From: Phlyctochytrium arcticum
Taxonomy: Eukaryota > Chytridiomycota > Chytridiomycetes > Chytridiales > Chytridiaceae
Assembly: GCA_025602905.1 (NCBI GenBank)
Contig: JAHLKI010000030.1
Coordinates: 62,001-126,000 of the forward strand
Direction: 5' to 3'
Length of the DNA stretch: 64,000 nucleotides
Numbering within the stretch: position 1 is the first letter of the stretch; every line of letters starts with the position of its first letter. Shown piece by piece: positions 56,840 to 64,000 of the stretch. The notes under the pieces were generated by a model, which saw only the letters and a list, made by a program, of their open reading frames with translations, had not been told where the DNA came from and did not search any database. Position numbers and translations under genes: made by a program.

Positions 56840-58359
56840 GGTTGGTTTGGTTGCTGGGTGGGTGTGCAAGATCGATGATTTGGGGGGATTCAATTCAAGA
56901 CGGGTTGCCCGAGATCCTGGCAATTTCGTTGTTTTTTTGGATGAGGAAGAGCCCGAGGTATTATTAGTAGGAACTTGATGTATGTAGAGTATGTATGGGG
57001 AGGGATGAGGTACTGGGATATCAAGACTGCAACCAAGGCCGGGTATTATGCGGATCAGACAACTCAGGCGGTGGCCAAGATGCTCTCCTTTTATGTATGA
57101 TGTTGGGATTCTTTCCCCGCGCCGGCAACGACCGGGGGGGTTGATCTCCTTTGCAGTGGGTTACGCAAAACAGATTCGGGCAACTGGCATGACTTTGGGT
57201 TTTGCACCCGCCCGCCGGAGCAAAGGCGCAGAGCTGGCCCCGAAATCATGAAAGTCATGCCCCGGATGTATGCCCAACATCATCCATCCCTTTGTTACCA
57301 TCCCCGGCTGAACCCAAGTGTGACGACACCCGATCACACATCATCAGTCCCCCGGCGGTGGGGTGGATCCGGAATCGCGGGCTGAGAATACTTCGAGTTC
57401 GCCAGCCTGGGCAGCTGGGCAGACCAACTCGCAAAACCCTTTTCACTCCGAGGTAAAGAGTAAACTAAACCTAATTCCTTCAAGCACTCATCCCTGAACA
57501 CGCTAACATGATCTAACTTTTTATTATTTAACTTTATCTTAAGATTCTGGTCTTTCATTTCTCGAACCATTTGACAACAAAACTGAGAGAATGTCGGGGT
57601 TTTCTTGGGACACGCCGTGCGTCGTTTTACGAACTCTCTTTTTCGACAACCGGGTCCGTGTTTGGTTTGGACCCCACGTGCTGCACATGTACTCGAGTAT
57701 GACCATGGTGTGTATGAATCAACTCTCGTGAGTACTGTATACGTACGTTACCGTGGTTCCAACGTCCGTCGCTGCGTCGCTGCCCAAACCAGTGCCCAAA
57801 CGCCGGAAACGCCGCAACCATTCCAACTTCCAATGTTGAATTTAATTTACAGCACTCGTTAAGTTTGACAGGGGAGAACGTGATGATCGTGTGCCGCGGT
57901 GCGTTCAGGGTTATTTCAAGGGACGCAAGATGCACTCTCCCTGCTGCTTCTCCGTTCTTTACCAGCGATCTTCTGGGCGATCTTGTTTGGAACACGCATC
58001 CATAATTTTTGCCGCTCGCTCTCATCAACCAACCATATTCACAGCTATTACTCAAGTAACACGAAGGACAACTCTATGATTCTTCATAGGTTGCTTTGGA
58101 TGTACGGTTTCATCGGGTTTTGGGCCTTTTGGCGCTGAGGGACGGAACACTGCCAGTGGTCGACAAGGGAACAAGACTTGTCCGATTCGTGGTTCTCCTC
58201 CTCGCGAGCCCGCGTGACTTTTTCCTGACATAAGCCTGCGACCCCGGTGCGACCCAACAATAAAAACCACCATATCAGAACCCCATATGCCAGAAACGCA
58301 AAAGACCCGGTCGTAAATTTAGAAGTTGGCATTTTTTTGTTGGAGAGAAAAAGAGGGAG
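56840..58359. other. Intergenic region before the transposon
   Basis: This 1.5-kb stretch lies between the GH13 start codon and the target-site duplication of the Mutator-like element. Both strands carry short frames without recognisable domains. The GH13 promoter should be at its left end; no TATA box was identified. Confidence 0.4.
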
Positions 58360-58367
58360 TCCTTCCC
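58360..58367 (+). repeat. Target-site duplication, left copy
   Basis: TCCTTCCC directly precedes the left terminal repeat and recurs at 61014-61021 directly after the right end. Eight bp is within the 8-10 bp range of Mutator-like elements. Confidence 0.7.
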
Positions 58368-58395
58368 GGGTGCGTATCGGGCGTAGAAGAACCAG
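58368..58395 (+). repeat. Left terminal inverted repeat
   Basis: These 28 bp match the reverse complement of 60974-61001 perfectly. Weaker similarity runs on to about 58432. The element begins with GGG. Confidence 0.85.
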
Positions 58396-58666
58396 TGGTT
58401 TGATCCAACTCATTTCTTCCCAAAACGTTAAATGGAGCGGACTTTGGTTTTGGAAATTTGGATTTTGGATCTTGCCCAGGATCTTGCCAGTCGCGTTGAG
58501 TGAGTTTTGCGATACTCGACGTTCAAGATCGCGGGCCCGTATTACCCCCAGACACCCTTGCACTTTGCTACTCACTCACAAAGAATCAGTTTTACTCAAT
58601 ATCTGTCATGTACTGTGCTCTTTACCAACTTCTTCGCTATTTTAACATTGCCGACTCTTTAGAACC

Positions 58667-60719
58667 ATGTCCGCACAAATCCGCGCGAATGCTCTTAGAG
58701 CAGAGGACTCCAGTATTTGGCCACTACGCCAGCGTTTGTTCAATCCAGGTCAACCCTTCACTTTACGTCTTCACGATTTCAACGAACAATGGAAGCTGGG
58801 CGACAACTTTTGGAACGTATACGGCACTAACAAGCGCGCCGACGGCGTTTTAACAACTAGCTACAAATGCAAATTGAAGAAACATCGAAAGTCGTCCGGG
58901 CCTCGTGCCGACAAGGAGGGAGAACCTTCAAAGAAGAGACGCATCACGTCTGTTTTCAACAGTGTCGATTGTGCGGCTCGTTTGCTAGTGATCAAAAATC
59001 CCGCAAACGGGACCGTTACTATTCAAATGCACCCGGATTACAGTACCCATTCCGCCGGCCACCACATATCAGATGTGGATGACGTTACCCTGTGCTCCCA
59101 AGCTAACGAATTCATCCAGAAAGAAGCCAATCAACCATATGCGCCTTGCCAGATTGCTGACGCTTTGCCAGAGATTATTGCGCGGTCCACCTCCCCTTGC
59201 AGAGCTGCGGCCCTTGGGCTTAGTCGCATCACGGCTCGAGCCGTTTGGAACAAACGATGGAAGGCGCGTAAGGTTGCAGCTGCACCCCCTTCATCGCTTG
59301 ACGAGGACGTCTCCCAAGCAATCTTAGATCTTCAAGGTGCAGGCTATGAAGTTAAGCGGTTTTTGATTGCATCCGACGAGGGGAATGTCCCGGAGGGATT
59401 TGCTTTTGCAACTGCTCGTGGCCTCGAGACTTTGGTGTCGAGTAGCTATCTGGTACAGCTGGACTCAACCCACAAGACCAACATCTACGATTGGCGTCTC
59501 TTCACGGTGATGGTCCGCGACAAACACGACAGCTGGATTCCTGCCGGCCAATTTTATACTAGCGTTGAAAATGCTTGCGCGGTTAACGGGGGCCTTCAGA
59601 CATTGCGCGATATGGTATCTGCTGGTGGATTCGGCACCTGGCAACCACGCTACTTTTTGATTGATCAATCGCATGTGGAAAAGAACGGAATCCACAAAAC
59701 CTTTCGGGGAATGGAGGCTGGAGAAGAGGAGGTATACGTGAAGTTCTGCAAGGTAATGTGATATATTTTGAGTTACCTTGGAATTCAACTTGTTGAATGA
59801 TTCTTAGGTGCATTTAATTCGGACATTGATGAGAAAAACATCAACACACCCTTCAACGTTCCGAAAGATGTTACATGCCATGAACAAAACCACTCGACTT
59901 GGGGCACGTCAATTGGTGGAAGAGGCGATTGCCGGCGCACCCCAAACGATTAGTACCTATCTCACCACGTACTGGTCGAAATCGACCGATATCGAGAGCT
60001 GGTCAATGGCCGCAAGGCACCGCTCGCCTGTTCTACTGCAAATCACCTCTACAAATGCCCTCGAGTCATACCATAGATTGGTGAAGGCCCCGGGGAAATG
60101 CACGAAGCGATGCAGTCTTTTGCGAGCAGCCCGCGCTCTGGTGAAGGTCAATAAACAACGCTGGCTAGAGGCCGACCGTACAGCGACTGTATTTCGTACC
60201 AAGACCTTGAAACGCCTCAACGCCTACCCCGAAATCGGGAAGTTTCCGTACCCCATCCAGAGACTCCTGATCGATCAGTATATGGCGGTGGAGAAGCGTA
60301 TCGCTAAAGGAAAACCCATCCCTCAACTGGAGGGTGATTGTCACTGCTTGTTTGCGCGACAGTATCAGCTACCATGTAAGCATGTGTTCCATGCAGACAG
60401 TTGCAGCGACAGTCGCATATTGACACCCGAGCGATGGGAAAGTTACGCCATTATGTTCGAAGAGTGTGGGTACGAGGTTTACGAAGGAAGGGAGACAGTG
60501 TCTGTACCGGTCGTACTGCCCGAGATTGATGTTGCCCGTGACTCTAGAAAGAGAAAGGTTAAAGCCGCAGGTGACGAGATTATGAATTTCTATTTCCGTC
60601 TAGAAGATCAAGTGAAGGATCAAGATCCGCTGGCCTGCGGCAAGTTGGACAAGTTTATTGCGGACCTCTTGAGCTTTACAACCACCAACACTATCTACAC
60701 TTTCCATCAGGAAAACTAG
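58667..60719 (+). CDS. MULE transposase with SWIM zinc finger
   Basis: Two exons (58667-59752, 59808-60719) encode 665 residues. The N-terminal ~150 residues hold a likely DNA-binding region with a Cys/Lys-rich part and a nuclear-localisation-like EPSKKRRIT. The MULE catalytic core shows LVQLDSTHKTNIYDW (first Asp), YFLIDQSHVEKNGI (second Asp) and a C-terminal TNALESYHRLVK (Glu region). The SWIM zinc finger is complete: CHCLFARQYQLPCKHVF. The 55-nt intron (AAG|GTAATG ... CTTAG|GTG) keeps phase. It lies within terminal repeats, so its job is cutting and integrating this element; a domesticated role is less likely while those ends are intact. Confidence 0.9.
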
Positions 60720-60973
60720 ACTAGAATCAGGATAGCATCGGGATCTTTTGCCATCATTACTTCCAGCAGATAGACTTATTGCGGGTAGCAAGGTTGTATA
60801 TGTTTTGCCAATTATTACAGTGGTTCTCGTCCGTTCTCGGGTTCGCGTCCATTTTTCCTGCAGCACGTCGCGTTGCGTCTGTTGAATAACTTGAATTCCT
60901 TCGGACCTTCGCGTCAAAGGCTGAATTTTGATCATTTAACTAATTTGGGAACAAATTACAACTGGTTCGATTT

Positions 60974-61013
60974 CTGGTTCTTCTACGCCCGATACGCACC
61001 CTCTAGCGCACCC
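60974..61013 (-). repeat. Right terminal inverted repeat with 12-bp extension
   Basis: Positions 60974-61001 are the inverted match of the left end. The further 12 bp to 61013 end in GCGCACCC, repeating the terminal motif, and are followed at once by the target-site duplication. The reverse complement therefore starts GGGTGCGCTAGAGGGTGCG. Confidence 0.8.
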
Positions 61014-61021
61014 TCCTTCCC
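61014..61021 (+). repeat. Target-site duplication, right copy
   Basis: TCCTTCCC, identical to 58360-58367. Confidence 0.7.
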
Positions 61022-61335
61022 GGATATTCGCTTGAGTGTTCATATTCGGGTATATTTGCGTGATTCGGGCATTGGGAAAAAGAAGGGAGCCATGATCAAT
61101 TTGGGATGCAGCATCGAAGAGTACGGTTAAAGTTACGAGGAAGGGAAAGTCCCCGCATCAAGGAAAGTCCGCATCAGAAAATCAGAAACTCAGAATAAGG
61201 TCTGCTGTACAAGTGAACTCGGGTCAAGACAGATCCTCCTGATAATAGTTGCTTGCCAAAAAGAATGAATACATGTATAGATGTTTCACTATTTACACAA
61301 TACGACAGACTAAGTTACACTGGTATAAGTTAGGT

Positions 61336-64000
61336 TTAAGACCGATATGTAGTAGCTCTGTGCATCTCCAACAGCCGGTTTTCCAACCGCTCCTTGACCC
61401 GCTTAAAGTCCTCCACCAGTCGGTCACGCTCCCGCTCCAAAGTGTCAACCAAGCTCTCCAATGCTTTGCGCTCAGCGGTGTGCATTTCCTCTTGAGCTGC
61501 AACCGCTTCTTGATGTTCAAAAAACTGCCGATTGAGTTTCTCTTCCAGACTCTTGACGTCCTGCCGTGAAATTTCTGCGTCCTTGGTCGCCACATCCAAC
61601 AAATCTACCAGCTCATCAAACTCTTCACGGAGGCGGGCGAGCGAGATTTGCGCATCTTGCTGGGCCGCGGTTGCTTCCCGGCCAGATTTATACAACAGCT
61701 CACGAAGATCCGTATTGGCTTGCAGCTCGTGACTCCAGATCTTGCGGAGCTCATCGATTTGACGCTGTAGGACTTTCTCCTGCGTACTCTGGCCGCGCTG
61801 GGCGCTATTGTTTTCTTGCGTCATGGCTATGAGGGCGTTTTTAAGGACTTCCACTTGACCCGCATGGTCATTCACAAGGGCATGGCAGTTATCCAGTTGA
61901 ATAAAATACTGCTCGGCCGCAGCAGCCTTTTCTTGTAGATCCGCATATTCTCCCGGGCTCAGGTGATACGAGTTGTCATGCTCCTTGTGGGTGGGCAACT
62001 TTTCGAAGTCAGACTCTTTGCGACGGTTGACAATGGCGCCGCTCAAGTAATTGACTTCCTTGGTCAGTGTCACATGTTGGTCTTCAATGTCATGCAGCCT
62101 CGTAATCAAAATGTTGACATCGTCCAGCATCCGTTTGGGCAAGCTTCCGTGTTTATTGACATCATTTGTTTGCAGAGACCGGACAAAATCATCCTGGCAA
62201 GCTATGAGGTCTGAAACTGTGATTTGGTAATCCCCTACAGCCGTCACAACGTGGGCCGCAACCGCGCGAATGTCTGATAGACCATTGCTGCTGGAACTCC
62301 CGGTCACCGACGGCCGTTTGACTGGTCGCCGCGTCCGTTCTTTATTTGATGCATTTAGTCCATTCCGCCCACCAGCCCGATGAGCGTCTTGCTCATCATC
62401 CGCTTCATAGGTATCAGCATAGGTATCAGTGGTATGGCCATCCCTGTACGGACCGCGCTGCTGTTGCTGCAGCTGCAGTAACTGTGTTGTCTTGACTTCC
62501 AAATCCCGTCGCAAATTCGCCACATCCTCTCGCAGCAGTTCTCGTTCTTTGACAGCTCGGTCCAGCTCGTTGGCATGGAAAGATTGAGTATCCTCCAAAG
62601 AGTCTTGCAGGCTTTTACAGGCTCGGCGCTCCTCCTCAAGCAATCCCGCAGAACGTTCCAGTTCACCATGTAATTCGTCAATACGGGTACTATATTCGTC
62701 CATTCGCTTTTGTAAACCCTTTTCTCGAGACACGAGAGTCTCGATTTCCGCATCCCGGTCACGGATTCTGGCTTCATAATCGTTACGGAGTTCGTGCGTG
62801 GATGATTCCAATGCAGCAAGTTGCTTTTGGAGAGCTTGAACCATGAGCGTGGTGCTATCACGCTCATCAATGGCCGATTTGAGCTGGCTGTCCAATGTTT
62901 CAGATCGGGTTTGTGAATCGGACAAACTATTCTGCAGGTTGTTGAGTTCGATTAATTTGGCTTCGTACTCTTCACGCAACGCGTCGAGTTCGATGGCATT
63001 TTCGTCCAGAGCTGTTTTAAGTTCCGCATTACGGTCCCAAGCTTCTTGCTTTGCATCGGCCGCCTCTTTTGCAGTGATTGCCAACCTGGACTCTGCCTCC
63101 TGCAGCTTGTGGGTGATCTCAGCGACATGACGTTCTGTCTCCGCCATTCGCTGCTTATATTCCAGTTCCGCATGCTGGAGGCTCTCGCGTTCGGCCGTGA
63201 CCGTCGCCAAATCAGATTCAACGGCTGCAACCCGCGTTTCCAATTCTATTTTCCGGGACATTAATCCCGCAACCTCTTCTCCCAATTGCAGAGAGCGCTC
63301 TTGTTCCGCACTCAACCGGTCCTGGGCGTCAGTCACGGTTGTCCGAAGCGGTTCCACCTCCGTCTCTTTATACTGCGAAAACTGTGATTGCAAGTCGTCC
63401 AAAGACTGCTGTAAACTCCTACAAGTCTGACGTTCCTCATTGAGCAGTCGTACAGTATCGTCCAGTTCAGCACGGGTCACGTCTACACGCGTACTGTACT
63501 CTACAATCTGAGCGTCCAACTCCTTCTTTTGCGAGCTGATACTTTCAAGCTGCAAATCACGGTCGTGCAGTTTAGACTCATACTCGTCGTGTAAAGCATG
63601 TGTCGCTTCTTCCATCTCAGCGAGATGTTCTTGTAAGGTCTGTACAGTTTGTGAGCCGCGATCCCGCTCCTGAATCGATACTTTGAGCTGATTTTCCAAT
63701 GCTTCACATCGCGTTTGCGAGTCGGACAGCAGGTTTTGCACGTTATTAAGCTCGACTAATTTGGCTTCATACTCTTCACGTAACGCGTCGAGCTCAATGC
63801 CATTTTCGTCCAAGGCTGTCTTCAGTCCGGCGTTGCGGTCCCAAGCTTCTTGCTTGGCCTCAGCCGCGTCCTGTTCAGTAGTCGCCAGCCTGATCTCTGC
63901 CTCGTGCAACTTTTGGGTAGTTTCAGTGACCTGACGCTCCGTCTCCGCCACTCGCTGCTTATATTCCACTTCGGCATGTTGAAGACTCTCGCGTTCGGCC
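61336..64000 (-). CDS. Large coiled-coil protein, 5' end outside the window
   Basis: An open frame runs from beyond the window edge to a stop at 61336, giving at least 888 C-terminal residues. It is almost entirely heptad-rich Glu/Lys/Leu/Gln sequence. A basic, Ser-rich break (NASNKERTRRPVKRPS, SSSSNGLSDI) separates an N-terminal repeat region from a C-terminal coiled coil that ends ENRLLEMHRATTYRS. The N-terminal part contains two copies of a ~268-residue unit (for example AKQEAWDRNA, DALREEYEAKL in both). No motor, membrane or kinase domain is visible here. Roles in cytoskeleton, centrosome, basal body or vesicle tethering would fit, but none can be chosen from this fragment. Confidence 0.82.
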   Translation of the reverse strand, partial: AERESLQHAEVEYKQRVAETERQVTETTQKLHEAEIRLATTEQDAAEAKQEAWDRNAGLKTALDENGIELDALREEYEAKLVELNNVQNLLSDSQTRCEALENQLKVSIQERDRGSQTVQTLQEHLAEMEEATHALHDEYESKLHDRDLQLESISSQKKELDAQIVEYSTRVDVTRAELDDTVRLLNEERQTCRSLQQSLDDLQSQFSQYKETEVEPLRTTVTDAQDRLSAEQERSLQLGEEVAGLMSRKIELETRVAAVESDLATVTAERESLQHAELEYKQRMAETERHVAEITHKLQEAESRLAITAKEAADAKQEAWDRNAELKTALDENAIELDALREEYEAKLIELNNLQNSLSDSQTRSETLDSQLKSAIDERDSTTLMVQALQKQLAALESSTHELRNDYEARIRDRDAEIETLVSREKGLQKRMDEYSTRIDELHGELERSAGLLEEERRACKSLQDSLEDTQSFHANELDRAVKERELLREDVANLRRDLEVKTTQLLQLQQQQRGPYRDGHTTDTYADTYEADDEQDAHRAGGRNGLNASNKERTRRPVKRPSVTGSSSSNGLSDIRAVAAHVVTAVGDYQITVSDLIACQDDFVRSLQTNDVNKHGSLPKRMLDDVNILITRLHDIEDQHVTLTKEVNYLSGAIVNRRKESDFEKLPTHKEHDNSYHLSPGEYADLQEKAAAAEQYFIQLDNCHALVNDHAGQVEVLKNALIAMTQENNSAQRGQSTQEKVLQRQIDELRKIWSHELQANTDLRELLYKSGREATAAQQDAQISLARLREEFDELVDLLDVATKDAEISRQDVKSLEEKLNRQFFEHQEAVAAQEEMHTAERKALESLVDTLERERDRLVEDFKRVKERLENRLLEMHRATTYRS
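62560..64000 (-). repeat. ~804-bp intragenic tandem repeat in the coiled-coil gene
   Basis: Landmarks recur at a spacing of 804 bp (268 codons): GCTTATATTCCA at 63153 and 63957, CTCTCGCGTTCGGCC at about 63181 and 63985, and the codons for AKQEAWDRNA and EYEAKL. One full unit and most of a second are inside the window, and sequence at the edge belongs to a further unit. The spacing is a multiple of three and of seven codons is nearly kept (268 = 38 x 7 + 2). Confidence 0.7.

Larger units (their letters stand above)
58368..61013 (+). mobile_element. Mutator-like (MULE) DNA transposon, complete
   Basis: The element is 2,646 bp. Its ends share a 28-bp perfect inverted repeat (58368-58395, beginning GGGTGCGTATCGGGCG, against the complement of 60974-61001). 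Imperfect similarity extends inward for another ~40 bp (TTCCCAAA and GTTAAATG are shared). The right end has an extra 12 bp (61002-61013) that repeats the terminal GGGTGCG. An 8-bp direct repeat, TCCTTCCC, flanks both sides. It carries one gene, a MULE transposase with a SWIM finger. With an open reading frame, ends and target duplication all intact, it looks recent and possibly active. Confidence 0.88.

Noticed and set aside
58667..60719. Domesticated MULE-derived transcription factor (FAR1-like)
   Set aside because: The gene is still enclosed by matching terminal repeats and a target-site duplication, so it is an element gene for now.
1..64000. tRNA, rRNA and CRISPR arrays
   Set aside because: Looked for A/B-box pairs, rRNA-like tracts and regularly spaced short repeats; none were convincing.

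Overview
The window is nuclear DNA of a fungus. Genes are split by many short GT-AG introns (mostly 46-70 nt, donors like GTAAGT or GTATGT). The proteins include fungal Hsp104, a Sed5 syntaxin, eL34 and an Spp1/CFP1-type PHD protein. A cyclic-nucleotide-gated channel, a membrane-bound class I cyclic-nucleotide phosphodiesterase, a protein with two cNMP-binding domains, an annexin and an ankyrin-PARP are not what I would expect in Dikarya. They fit an early-diverging, probably zoosporic lineage (Chytridiomycota or Blastocladiomycota); that placement is inference. No rRNA, tRNA or CRISPR array was recognised. All exon structures below were rebuilt by hand from splice sites and reading phase, without transcript data.

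Layout. 0.1-0.7 kb: GNAT acetyltransferase (-). 3.2-4.6 kb: Psr1/SCP-type phosphatase (+). 5.0-15.6 kb: one 14-exon gene (-) for a protein of about 3,280 residues: chromodomain, a long ankyrin array, WGR domain, PARP regulatory and catalytic domains, and a Cys/His-rich C-terminus like that of CHFR. 15.6-17.8 kb: gene-poor. 17.8-23.0 kb: an orphan Ser/Pro-rich protein, an annexin and SED5 (all +). 23.4-26.0 kb: HSP104 (+), with a heat-shock element and a TATA box.

26.4-36.1 kb is a cyclic-nucleotide block: a six-TM class I phosphodiesterase (-), divergently transcribed from a CNG/HCN-family channel (+), which converges on a double cNMP-binding-domain protein (-). Together they supply cNMP hydrolysis, a cNMP-gated conductance and a soluble cNMP receptor. 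36.5-37.4 kb: cyclophilin (+). 39.0-42.4 kb: COMPASS-type PHD protein (+). 43.0-44.4 kb: orphan (+). 44.9-46.2 kb: PAQR/Izh membrane protein (-), head-to-head with eL34 (+). 48.0-50.9 kb: zinc-finger protein (-).

52.2-54.4 kb: an orphan seven-TM protein followed by a decayed tandem copy of itself. 54.4-56.8 kb: membrane-anchored GH13 protein (-). 58.4-61.0 kb: a complete Mutator-like transposon with terminal inverted repeats, an 8-bp target duplication and a SWIM-containing transposase. 61.3 kb to the end: a coiled-coil protein (-) with an ~804-bp internal repeat; its 5' end lies outside the window.
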